Shown piece by piece: positions 5,792 to 13,751 of a stretch of DNA of 14,331 nt. The position numbers and the translations under genes were made by a program. This DNA comes from Bacteroidales bacterium (GTDB lineage Bacteria > Bacteroidota > Bacteroidia > Bacteroidales > Muribaculaceae), in contig CAADVV010000026.1 of NCBI GenBank assembly GCA_900752535.1, positions 1 through 14,331 of the forward strand, read 5' to 3'. The notes below the pieces were generated by a model, which saw only the letters and a program-made list of their open reading frames with translations, made no database searches and was not told the DNA's origin. How positions within the stretch are numbered: position 1 is the stretch's first letter; each line of letters begins with the position of its first letter.

Positions 5792-8371
5792 TCAGTCCTC
5801 TTTTTTTCTCAGGACATTTACCACTAACGATGCGCCGAGAGCGATGTAAATCAGGATGATGGCTACGCGCGCCCATGTGTCGGTCACGTGGAGCGACTGC
5901 GGGTCAAACCACATCTCTATCGTGTGGCTTCCGGCGGGGATACGCATGGCTCGCAGCACGTAGTTGACTCTCGCCAGAGGTGTCTCCTTGCCGTCGACGG
6001 TGGCGTGCCAGCCCCAGGGGAAGTAGACTTCGGAGAAGACGGCAACGCCGTCGCGTGCGGTCTCGGCATGATAGGTCAGACGGTTGGGAGCATAGGAGGT
6101 CAGGCGGATGGTGTCGCTCGGAGCGGCGGCTTGGATCTCGCCGAGCGCGCCGTGGAAGTTCTTGTCGGCCACGGCTGTGTGGCGCGGGTCGATGGCGTCG
6201 AGTGCGGCCATCTCGTTGTCGGCGTCGGTCACATAGTTGACGCTGTCGACAAACCAGGCGTTGCCCATGGCCTCGGGGTTCTGGAGCGGCTGTCCGTCAT
6301 AGCCCACAATCCAGCGGGCGTTGAGCATGTTGAGCACGCGCCAGTCGGCGTCGGTGGGCTCGCCCTGGGTGAATGATGCCAGGTGACGGTCAATCAAGTC
6401 CTGATAGCGTGTCAGTTTGGCTGCGTGGTAGCCGCCTATCATCTTGTGATAGTATGACGGGTCAGCCGAATTGAACAGCGGCAGATTCATGACACGGTAG
6501 TGGGTTGTGGTGTCGGCCAGAATTGTGCGATCGGCGTCGGTCATCTCTATCGGAGGTCCGACGGTCATGCGTTTGGCCACGAAGCTGTTGTGGTCAAGAT
6601 AGCGCTTGTTGACCATGAACAGGTCGCCGCAGATGATTATGCCGATGGCAACGGCGCCCACGGCCACCGAAACTTTGCGGCGCAGGAACAGCAGGATGAT
6701 GAGGAATCCGGCGCCAACAATCATGAATGAGCGCATGGCGTCGTCCTCAACCAGCGAGTTGCGCAGCTCGGTGACGGCGTTGTAGATGCGGGGTGACTGA
6801 AGCGACAGCTGCGCGGCGGCATCGGCGGGATAGCCGGCCTCCGAGAGCTGCTGCTGAATCATGGAGTCGATATAGCGGTCATTGTCAGAGATGGTCGAGC
6901 CGTAGGCTTCGGGGTAGATGATGCCGACAAGACAGAAGAACAGCGCGATGCCGAATGACCACAGCAGGGGTTTGCGCAGACGGGCGACTTCTTCGTCGGT
7001 TTTGGCCGAGAAAATTTTCTGGAGCGCCATAGCGGCAAGAAGAGGCATGGTGAATTCGGCGATGACAAGTATTGACTCGACGGTGCGGAATTTGCTGTAC
7101 ATCGGCATATAGTCGATGAACAGGTCTGTCAGTCCCATCAGGTGACGTCCCCATGCGAGCAGAATCGACAGGATGGTCAGCACGGCCAGAACCCACTTCA
7201 TCGGACCGCGCACGATTACGATGCCCAACAGGAACAGGGCAAAAATCAGCGCGCCAACATAGACGGGACCGTTCGTTCCCTCGGGGTCGCCGAAATACTG
7301 GCTCATGTATTGCAGATACTGTGCCTCCATCTGGTCGATCGAGCCTTTTTGGGCCATTTCCTGCGCTTCGGGCAGGTCGGCCAGGGTCAGCATCGTCATC
7401 GACCCTTTCTCGGGCTTGACGTTGGCGCCTCCCTTGATGTTTGGAATCAGCAGCGAGAACGTCTCCGAGGGCATGTAGCTGTACTGGGTGATATAGTCGC
7501 GGTTAAGGCCCGTGGTGGCCTGTGAGGCGTCGGTTTCCTGAGTCAGCTCGCTGTGGCCGCCGCGCATGGTTTCTTTAGAGTACTCATAGGTGTTGTAGAG
7601 GCCCGGCAGGTTGGCGGTCACTGCCAGTGTCCCGGCGACAGCAAGACAGCCGGTGGCTATCCACCACTGCTTAAGTTTGTTCTCCTTGAACATCGAGCAG
7701 AAATAGGCCACCATGAATCCCAGAATGACAAACAGAAAGTAGTAGGTCATCTGCACGTGGTTTGATGCAATCTGCATCATGGCGAACAGCGCGGCCAGCG
7801 CCGAGCCGGCCAGATAACGTCCGCGATAACAGAGGACTATGCCGGCTATTGTCGGAGGTATGTAGGCCAGAGTGATGAACTTCCATATGTGGCCTGCACC
7901 TATCAGTATGATGAAATAGGACGAGAAGCCGTAGCCTATGGCCGCAATCAGGGCCACCCACCAGCGCATCTTCATGGCCAGACCGAGGATGAAGAAGCCA
8001 ATCATCATCATGGTCAGCAGATTGGCCGGCGACGGCAGACCGAGGCCCATCACCGTGTTTATCCAGTTGAAAAGATGGTTTGACGGATAGTCGGGCGAAA
8101 TCTGGAATGTGGGCATGCCCGAAAACAGCGAGTTGGTCCAGCGCGCTGTCTCGCCGGTGGCTTCGGCATATGCCTTGGCCTCCTGGCCGACGGCGATGCC
8201 CTGTTTGACGTCATACTGACGCAGGACGTTACCCTCCTGGGCGTCGGGCGAGAAGTAGACGAACGCAATCAGGCCCATGACGGCCACTGAAAGCAGCGAC
8301 CACCACAGCCGGCGGTCGCTTATGAAGTTTTTCAGACGCGACGTGACGTCTGAAACGGTGAGCTTTATCAT
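5792..8371 (-). CDS. yfhO: YfhO-family multi-pass membrane protein (GT-C-like)
   Basis: At 859 residues this is a large membrane protein with a first membrane segment near 24-43, a long extracytoplasmic loop containing QYDVKQGIAVGQEAKAY and WTNSLFSGMPTFQISP, about a dozen further hydrophobic segments through residue 600, and a soluble C-terminal part before a last membrane segment near 835-855. The early loop is typical of Bacteroidetes YfhO proteins. YfhO members resemble GT-C glycosyltransferases that use lipid-linked sugars; in Bacillus and Listeria, relatives decorate teichoic acids, but the Bacteroidetes substrate is not known and those polymers are absent. Location should be the cytoplasmic membrane with the catalytic face outside. 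It follows the lipoprotein gene by 30 bases and precedes the GHGVHSP gene, so it is probably co-transcribed with both. Confidence 0.88.
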   Translation of the reverse strand: MIKLTVSDVTSRLKNFISDRRLWWSLLSVAVMGLIAFVYFSPDAQEGNVLRQYDVKQGIAVGQEAKAYAEATGETARWTNSLFSGMPTFQISPDYPSNHLFNWINTVMGLGLPSPANLLTMMMIGFFILGLAMKMRWWVALIAAIGYGFSSYFIILIGAGHIWKFITLAYIPPTIAGIVLCYRGRYLAGSALAALFAMMQIASNHVQMTYYFLFVILGFMVAYFCSMFKENKLKQWWIATGCLAVAGTLAVTANLPGLYNTYEYSKETMRGGHSELTQETDASQATTGLNRDYITQYSYMPSETFSLLIPNIKGGANVKPEKGSMTMLTLADLPEAQEMAQKGSIDQMEAQYLQYMSQYFGDPEGTNGPVYVGALIFALFLLGIVIVRGPMKWVLAVLTILSILLAWGRHLMGLTDLFIDYMPMYSKFRTVESILVIAEFTMPLLAAMALQKIFSAKTDEEVARLRKPLLWSFGIALFFCLVGIIYPEAYGSTISDNDRYIDSMIQQQLSEAGYPADAAAQLSLQSPRIYNAVTELRNSLVEDDAMRSFMIVGAGFLIILLFLRRKVSVAVGAVAIGIIICGDLFMVNKRYLDHNSFVAKRMTVGPPIEMTDADRTILADTTTHYRVMNLPLFNSADPSYYHKMIGGYHAAKLTRYQDLIDRHLASFTQGEPTDADWRVLNMLNARWIVGYDGQPLQNPEAMGNAWFVDSVNYVTDADNEMAALDAIDPRHTAVADKNFHGALGEIQAAAPSDTIRLTSYAPNRLTYHAETARDGVAVFSEVYFPWGWHATVDGKETPLARVNYVLRAMRIPAGSHTIEMWFDPQSLHVTDTWARVAIILIYIALGASLVVNVLRKKED

Positions 8372-8401
8372 TTTCTTAGGGGAATGTGGTCAGGGGAGAT
8401 T

Positions 8402-8983
8402 TTATTCGATGTCGCGCACAGTCGAGGTCACCTCTTCGGTGGTCACGGTTGCGGTGGAGTCGGCTCGTGCGTCTCTGACGGTGGCGGTGTCGGTGCTTGC
8501 GCTCTCTTCGGCGGGAGCTTCTTCGCCATAGGTGCGGACGGCGTCATATTCGGCTAAAGCATGACGGAAGTTTGCGGCGGCCTGCTCGAAGTCGGCGCGG
8601 GGGTTGACCTCCCTGGCGCGGGCGAAAGCGGCGCGTATGTCTTCGGGATTGTTGGCGACGGCTATATCATAGACGTCGACATATTTGCGCAGAGTCTCAA
8701 GGTCTGCGTCGGCGTTGCCGTCAGCCACGGCGCGGTTGTGGATCTCGAGGAAGGCCAGAAGCACTGACACGGTCTCGTCGGGCGTCAGGTCATCTACATA
8801 GAGAGCCATAGAGTCGGCTATGGCCGACATCGTGGCGTAGTCATGACGCTCCATGGCGGCGTTGAGCTGGGTGTTCTGTTCTTCGACGAGGCGGTCTGTC
8901 TCGTTGTCGCGGTTGTGGCCGCAGGCGGTCATGAGGATGACGGCGGCCGAAGCGGCAAATAGGATGTGAAGAAGCTTTCTCAT
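8402..8983 (-). CDS. Unrecognised lipoprotein with Ser/Thr/Ala-rich tail
   Basis: I do not recognise a family for this 193-residue protein. It opens with a lipoprotein signal peptide: RK at 2-3, a hydrophobic stretch, and the lipobox LMTAC with the lipidated Cys at 21. The mature part (22-150) is acidic and looks mainly helical (KYVDVYDIAVANNPEDIRAA, then REVNPRADFEQAAANFRHAL), perhaps a repeat-like bundle, although no clear TPR signature is visible. Residues about 150-193 are rich in Glu, Ala, Ser and Thr and contain two related pieces, TATVRDA and TSTVRDI, and are likely disordered. It should be anchored in the outer or inner membrane facing the periplasm; the residues after Cys21 (GHNRDNE) are not a clear surface-export signal. 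It has its own promoter and precedes yfhO by 30 bases. Confidence 0.8.
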   Translation of the reverse strand: MRKLLHILFAASAAVILMTACGHNRDNETDRLVEEQNTQLNAAMERHDYATMSAIADSMALYVDDLTPDETVSVLLAFLEIHNRAVADGNADADLETLRKYVDVYDIAVANNPEDIRAAFARAREVNPRADFEQAAANFRHALAEYDAVRTYGEEAPAEESASTDTATVRDARADSTATVTTEEVTSTVRDIE

Positions 8984-9005
8984 CGTTCTGATTGTTTTTC
9001 CGCCG

Positions 9006-9013
9006 CAAAGATA
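9006..9013 (-). promoter_or_regulatory. -7 promoter element for the lipoprotein-yfhO-xerD cluster
   Basis: The minus strand reads TATCTTTG, an exact TAnnTTTG match, placed 22 bases before the ATG at 8983 in a 90-base AT-rich gap. Transcription would begin around 9000, giving a very short leader. No TTG is present at the expected -33 position, so the upstream half is weak. The gap separates two minus-strand clusters, which fits a new transcription start here. Confidence 0.5.
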
Positions 9014-9073
9014 GTGAAAAATGTTGAGCTTTTTTCTTTGAAGCAGTTAGAGATGAGAGCCTAATGTGCCGTT

Positions 9074-10318
9074 TCAGACCGGTTCCCAGAGATAGAGCCT
9101 GTCGCCGGGACGCACACGAGCCGGAACGGGGATGGAAAACGTGTCGCCCTTATATGCACCTTCTACGGGGTCGACGTCGAGGCGTATCTGCTCGACGGTG
9201 GTGACCAGGGCGCCGGTAACCGGTCCGGTGATGACAATTTCGTCGCTCGGATGGAGCTCGCCGGCCTCCATGATGAATTCGCCCACGCCCAGACGCGGAT
9301 AATGTCTGACAGCTTTGGCGATATATTTCTTGCGGCGTGTGGCCGACGAGCCGTATTTTGAAGACCATTCGCCCAGGCGCTGTCCGAGATAGTATCCGTC
9401 CCAGAATCCGCGGTTGAAGACCTTAGACAGCTCTGTGTCCAGTTCTTCGACGAGCTCGGGTGTCAGACCCGCCCCGTCGTCGCAGATGTCGCGCAGGGCG
9501 CGGTCATAGGCGCGCACGACGGTGGCGACATACTCGGGTCCGCGGGCGCGGCCCTCGATTTTCAGCACGCGCACTCCGGCTTCGGCCACACGGTCGAGAA
9601 AATGGATGGTCTTCAGGTCGCGCGGCGACATGATATATTGGTTCTCGATGTCGAGCTGGTCGCCCGTCTCGCGGTCGGTGACGGTGTAACCGCGGCGGCA
9701 TATCTGGGTGCACGAGCCGCGGTTGGCGCTCGAGTTCATCTGATGGAGACTAAGGTAACACTTGCCCGAGACGGCCATGCAGAGTGCTCCGTGACAGAAC
9801 ATCTCTATCTTGACGCGTCCTCCGTGAGGGCCTCGTATGTCCTCACGGTCGATGGCGTCGGCTATGGCGCGTACCTGGTCGAGGTTCAGCTCGCGTGCCA
9901 GCACGACGGTGTCGGCCCATTGGCTGTAGAAGCGCACGGCTTCGGTGTTGGTGATGTTGCACTGCGTCGAGATATGCACCTCCAGGCCGCGGGCGCGGGC
10001 GGCGCTGATGGCGGCGATGTCTGAGGCAATGATGGCCGAGATGCCCGCTTCGGCGGCTGCGTCGAGTATCTGGCCGAGCAGTTCGGTCTCCGAGTCATAG
10101 ATGACGGTGTTGACGGTCAGATAGGTCTTCACGCCGGCCTCGCGGCATGTGGCGGCAATGTCGCGCAGGTCGTCGAGCGTGAAGTTGGCGCTCGAGCGTG
10201 CGCGCATGTTGAGACCCTCGACGCCGAAGTAGACGGCATCGGCTCCGGAGCTCAGTGCGGCGTGTAGCGACTCGCGCGAGCCCACCGGTGCCATTATTTC
10301 AAAGTCTGTTCTTCTCAT
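9074..10318 (-). CDS. Peptidase U32-family protein (RlhA/TrhP-like)
   Basis: The 414-residue protein begins with a TIM-barrel-like domain (FEIMAPVGSRESLHAAL, then GADAVYFGVEGLNMRAR) and contains the U32 signature at 172-190: E172-x-F174-x-x-G177-A-L-C180, then G185-x-C187-x-x-S190. Two further cysteines follow at C203 and C207 (NRGSCTQICRRGY). The C-terminal part (about 330-414) has a beta-barrel-like layout. The family was named for collagenase-like peptidases, but well-studied bacterial members (RlhA on 23S rRNA, TrhP on tRNA) act in RNA hydroxylation, and the cysteines probably hold an iron-sulfur cluster. Which RNA this one acts on cannot be read from the sequence. The gene starts 16 bases after the DUF4919 gene and ends its cluster. 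Length is shorter than the RlhA type, which exceeds 600 residues, and nearer to TrhP. Confidence 0.9.
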   Translation of the reverse strand: MRRTDFEIMAPVGSRESLHAALSSGADAVYFGVEGLNMRARSSANFTLDDLRDIAATCREAGVKTYLTVNTVIYDSETELLGQILDAAAEAGISAIIASDIAAISAARARGLEVHISTQCNITNTEAVRFYSQWADTVVLARELNLDQVRAIADAIDREDIRGPHGGRVKIEMFCHGALCMAVSGKCYLSLHQMNSSANRGSCTQICRRGYTVTDRETGDQLDIENQYIMSPRDLKTIHFLDRVAEAGVRVLKIEGRARGPEYVATVVRAYDRALRDICDDGAGLTPELVEELDTELSKVFNRGFWDGYYLGQRLGEWSSKYGSSATRRKKYIAKAVRHYPRLGVGEFIMEAGELHPSDEIVITGPVTGALVTTVEQIRLDVDPVEGAYKGDTFSIPVPARVRPGDRLYLWEPV

Positions 10319-10334
10319 TGGTCAGATATGGCGT

Positions 10335-11105
10335 TCATTCAATTTCCTCGGGATGTTTGCGGTAGTATTCCTCGAGCAGATTCTTTATGTTGAAATAGTA
10401 GCCGCCGAGGTCGTTGCCGGCGCCGTCGGTCACTGTGATGTATTCATAATAGGGGTCGTAGAACACGTGCCCGTCGACATAGTAGTTCAGCATGTTCAGA
10501 AGCACGTACTCGTGCTGTGGCTCGATGACATACCAGGCGTTTTCTTCATCCTGACCCGTGCCGGTCGAGACGATGGCCATCAGCAGGTAGTTGAGTTTAT
10601 ACTGCCAGATGGCGGCCAGGTTGGTCTTGCCTTTCTCGCGCAGGGCATTGATCAGAAGCATCATCTGGCGCAGGTCAAACGGGTCGTCGGCCAGCGCGGC
10701 CTCAGCTGAGGCTATGATGCGGTCACACTCTTCACGCGAAACTTTGGCCGGACCCTGATATTCAATCTGGTGTTCGCTCGAACGATAAGGCGTATAGTCT
10801 TCCTGAAAGAGATAACCCAGATAGAGGCGTCTGAACTTGTCGATTTTCATCAACGTGTCGTTGCGCAGATATTCTTCCATCAGACGCGGGTAGTAGTAGG
10901 GCGACCGCGGGTTGTGGGTTTCGGCCTTGATGCGCTCCATGTCGGGTTTTTCGCGTTTGAGCTTGGGCAGGATGCGCGGCTCGGTCTCCTTGTCGCCGTT
11001 CACCTGCGCCGATACGGCGGCGGGAACGGCCATGACCGTCACGCCAAGCACGATGACCGCCATGATTCGTCTGAGCGCTGTGGTTGGTTTTGTCATAAGT
11101 CTCAT
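10335..11105 (-). CDS. DUF4919 secreted protein
   Basis: This 256-residue protein has a signal peptide (positive LRR near 11-13, hydrophobic core MAVIVLGVTVMAVPAAV, probable cleavage after AVSA at 33). The mature part matches what I recall of DUF4919: NPRSPYYYPRLMEEYLRNDT, YLGYLFQEDYTPYRSSEHQ, ADDPFDLRQMMLL, AWYVIEPQHEY and the ending GYYFNIKNLLEEYYRKHPEE. DUF4919 is a Bacteroidetes family of unknown function, probably periplasmic. I start at the ATG at 11105 because it overlaps the preceding stop as ATGA; an ATG at 11096 is the alternative, and upstream extension in the same frame would only read through the neighbouring gene. It precedes the U32 gene by 16 bases. Confidence 0.85.
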   Translation of the reverse strand: MRLMTKPTTALRRIMAVIVLGVTVMAVPAAVSAQVNGDKETEPRILPKLKREKPDMERIKAETHNPRSPYYYPRLMEEYLRNDTLMKIDKFRRLYLGYLFQEDYTPYRSSEHQIEYQGPAKVSREECDRIIASAEAALADDPFDLRQMMLLINALREKGKTNLAAIWQYKLNYLLMAIVSTGTGQDEENAWYVIEPQHEYVLLNMLNYYVDGHVFYDPYYEYITVTDGAGNDLGGYYFNIKNLLEEYYRKHPEEIE

Positions 11106-11602
11106 AGGTTGGCAGCGGTGATTGACTGTAGTGCGATTATAAAGCCATAGCCGGCCATCGACAGACTGACGACAATCGGCAGAGCCTTGGCGCACAGATA
11201 GTTGAAGAAGCGTCGCGAGGGAAATCCCAACTCGCTTCCGGCAGGGGTGCGCGAATATGCCATCGCCCCCAGTATGGCGCCCACGGCCGAGCCGATGACC
11301 ATCCACTGGGCGGCAATCAGCAACCCGAGCACAAGACCCGTCAGAGCACCTCCGGCGATGTAGCCCACGCCGACGCGCGAGCTGACCACCTGACGCGGCA
11401 GCAGGAAGTTGAGCCCAGCCGCTATCAGGGTGGCCACACCCCAGAATATCAGTAAGGCGGGATAGGCCGCTCCCGGTTCGCCGAGATAGCAGAGGCAGAG
11501 GGTGGCATAGGCGGCCAGGACGGTCCACTTCCACGGTATGAAAGTCAGGACGATGGTAATCCCGATGCCCATCAGTCCGATGTATGTGAGCGCTTCTGTC
11601 AT
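11102..11602 (-). CDS. Small multi-pass membrane protein, DUF456-like
   Basis: The protein has 166 residues and five or so hydrophobic segments (about 5-22, 26-42, 46-67, 79-115 in two parts, and 138-160). The glycine-rich middle (VGVGYIAGGALTGLVLGLLI, then IGSAVGAILGAMAYS) and the preceding FWGVATLIAAGLNFLLP resemble the layout of DUF456 membrane proteins, in which a glycine-zipper core is typical. The resemblance is by eye and function is unknown. It lies 57 bases after the PgpH-like gene, the widest gap in this cluster, with no clear promoter in between, and its stop overlaps the start of the DUF4919 gene as ATGA. Location should be the cytoplasmic membrane. Confidence 0.6.
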   Translation of the reverse strand: MTEALTYIGLMGIGITIVLTFIPWKWTVLAAYATLCLCYLGEPGAAYPALLIFWGVATLIAAGLNFLLPRQVVSSRVGVGYIAGGALTGLVLGLLIAAQWMVIGSAVGAILGAMAYSRTPAGSELGFPSRRFFNYLCAKALPIVVSLSMAGYGFIIALQSITAANL

Positions 11603-11659
11603 ATCCTGTTCGTTTTATGCTTTTTATTTATGTGTAAACAACTGCGGCGCCCCGTTTGC

Positions 11660-13735
11660 TCATTCGGAGCTCTCTTTGGAAGCGCCCGCTGATTTCTTCA
11701 GGTCAGGATATTTGATTCGTGAGTGATACATCGTGCGCAGCCGCTGTATGAATGACTCTTTTACTGTCTTGACGTCGCGGAACGATATGGGCGAGTCGTT
11801 GTGGAGTCCTTCGCTTATCTGGTTGTCGATGATGCGGTTGACCAGTGCCGCGATGGCCTCTTCGGAGTGATCGGTCATGGAACGAGAGGCGGCTTCGACG
11901 GCGTCGGCCATCATCATTATCGAGGTCTCGCGCGAGCGCGGATTGGGTCCGGGGTATGAGAAGGCGGCTTCGTCGGGTTCCTCACCCGTGTGGCGGTTGC
12001 ACCAGGTGTTGTAGAAGTAGCGCGTCTTGCCGCGTCCGTGGTGCTCTGAGATGAAGCGGCGCAGTTCGACGGGCAGCTTGTATTTCTCGGCAATCTTCAG
12101 TCCCTCGCTGACATGTCCTATGACGATTCGGGCGCTCTGGAGCGGGTCGAGAGTGTCGTGGGGGTTGACGCCGTGCTGGTTCTCGGTGTAGAACGCCGGA
12201 TTGCGCATTTTCCCGATGTCGTGATAGAGGGCGCCGGCGCGCACCATCTGGACGTTGGCGCCGATTTTGGCGGCGGCAGCCGACGCCAGGTTGCTGACGG
12301 CCATGGCGTGCTGGAATGTGCCGGGACATTCCTCGCTCAGCTCGCGCAGCAGCGGGTTGTTGATGTCGCTCAGTTCCACCAGCGTCACCCTTGAGGTGAA
12401 TCCGAAGATTTTCTCGAGTATGAACATCAGGATGTATGCAAACGAGACCATAACGGCGTTGATGCCCAGATAGCCGAACATTCGCGGCTGAAGCACCTGG
12501 AACGACCCGTTCTGCATCACCTCGACGGCCATGTATGACAGGCTGTAGGAGAGAAAAACATAGACTGCTGTCCTGATGAGCTCGGACCGGCGCGTCAGGT
12601 CTTTGATGGAGTCGATGGCCACGGAGCCGGCCACATATTGCATGAAGATGAATTCGAGCGGCACGACAGCTATCACCGAGCATATCAGGGTCTCCACGAA
12701 GTGGACAAACAGCGCCGTGCGCGAGTCGAGAAATATAACCGTCATCAACGGTATCATTGTGAACGGCACGAGATAAAGCCCCGAGGAGAAGGTCAGCGCC
12801 AGCGCGTAGGCGAAGAATGTGAAGCCCACAATCAGGAGCATCAGGAAGCTCATGATTTTCATGTCGTCGAAGTAGCGCGGGCGGAAGATGGCCAGATATA
12901 GGTAGAGGGCGCCGAGCACGATGACTAAAAACAGCGCCTGACCGGCCACGGGATAGTAGCGGTGGGCCGTCTGGTCGCCGCCGCGTTCTGCCGTCATTTC
13001 CTCATAGGTGTCGAGAACCGAAGCCAGGCGCGGGGTAACGATGTCGCCCTTGTCTATTATGCGTTCGCCCTGCTGTATGACGCCTATGGGTGCCATGGCC
13101 TTCTGATACATCTCGTTGCGCAGACGCGAGGTCTCCATCGTGTCGGCCAGAATGTTGGGCTGCAGATAGTCGCCGGGACGCGTGCGGGCGAGCGCCGAGC
13201 GTATGCGGGTGTCATGAAAGGCTGAGTCGAGGCGCGAGTAGACCATACGCGACGACAGAAACTGGTCGGTCTTCATCGACATGGCCACGTTGTCGTGTAT
13301 GAACCTCACGGCTGGGAGGCGCCCCGAGGTGATGGCGGCATAGGTGTCGGTGTCGACGATGCCGTTGTCATAAAACGTTTTCACCATAGCCACCAGGCTG
13401 TTGCGCTCCGAGGGCGTCAGATCCTTGCCGGTCGTCGAGTTGAGCGTGGCGGCGAAGTCGCTGACCATGGCTTTCTCCAGAGATATGTCGCGTATGTAGA
13501 CCGGCTCGAAGACGGCGTCAATAGAGTCCTTGACGCGCCCGGCGGCCACCGAGTCCATGTGGACCGGTATGTCAAACGGCGCTGTCAGCAGCGAGTAGGC
13601 CCATGGTCGGTTGACTTGGTATGAATATTCGTTCTGGGCCTCTTTGGGCAGGAAAAAGAGCAGCAGCAGGGTTGTGGCGGCGAAGAGGGCCGTTCTGATC
13701 AGGCTGTTGCGCGACGGTTTTTTCAGTGTGGCCAT
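11660..13735 (-). CDS. pgpH: 7TM-HD phosphohydrolase, PgpH-like c-di-AMP phosphodiesterase
   Basis: This 691-residue protein has the full 7TM-HD layout: a first membrane segment (about 12-29), an extracytoplasmic 7TMR-HDED domain (about 30-262, containing the conserved QQGERIIDKGDIVT at 221-234), about seven membrane segments (about 265-445) and a cytoplasmic HD domain (about 470-640). Metal-binding residues are visible: H476 (TFQHAM), H505-D506 (YHDIGKM), H565-H566 (SEHHGRGK) and D611 (MADAVEAA). PgpH of Listeria hydrolyses c-di-AMP to pApA and is inhibited by ppGpp; the same reaction is inferred here. The gene begins 16 bases after the rel stop, so the two are almost certainly co-transcribed. 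The c-di-AMP cyclase is not in the window. Confidence 0.92.
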   Translation of the reverse strand: MATLKKPSRNSLIRTALFAATTLLLLFFLPKEAQNEYSYQVNRPWAYSLLTAPFDIPVHMDSVAAGRVKDSIDAVFEPVYIRDISLEKAMVSDFAATLNSTTGKDLTPSERNSLVAMVKTFYDNGIVDTDTYAAITSGRLPAVRFIHDNVAMSMKTDQFLSSRMVYSRLDSAFHDTRIRSALARTRPGDYLQPNILADTMETSRLRNEMYQKAMAPIGVIQQGERIIDKGDIVTPRLASVLDTYEEMTAERGGDQTAHRYYPVAGQALFLVIVLGALYLYLAIFRPRYFDDMKIMSFLMLLIVGFTFFAYALALTFSSGLYLVPFTMIPLMTVIFLDSRTALFVHFVETLICSVIAVVPLEFIFMQYVAGSVAIDSIKDLTRRSELIRTAVYVFLSYSLSYMAVEVMQNGSFQVLQPRMFGYLGINAVMVSFAYILMFILEKIFGFTSRVTLVELSDINNPLLRELSEECPGTFQHAMAVSNLASAAAAKIGANVQMVRAGALYHDIGKMRNPAFYTENQHGVNPHDTLDPLQSARIVIGHVSEGLKIAEKYKLPVELRRFISEHHGRGKTRYFYNTWCNRHTGEEPDEAAFSYPGPNPRSRETSIMMMADAVEAASRSMTDHSEEAIAALVNRIIDNQISEGLHNDSPISFRDVKTVKESFIQRLRTMYHSRIKYPDLKKSAGASKESSE

Positions 13736-13751
13736 GTGTGATGTCGTTGTC

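Noticed and set aside
7142..7525. Plus-strand open frames opposite yfhO, and similar ones opposite the U32 gene (9602-10024).
   Set aside because: Compositionally biased translations without motifs, fully covered by well-supported genes on the other strand.
11106..11534. N-terminal extension of the DUF4919 frame by about 140 codons.
   Set aside because: The extension runs out of frame through the DUF456-like gene and would bury a clear signal peptide; the ATGA junction at 11102-11105 explains the true start.
11603..11659. Promoter between the PgpH-like gene and the DUF456-like gene, from a TTG followed 21 bases later by TAAAACGA on the minus strand.
   Set aside because: The second half does not match TAnnTTTG, so I do not call a promoter.
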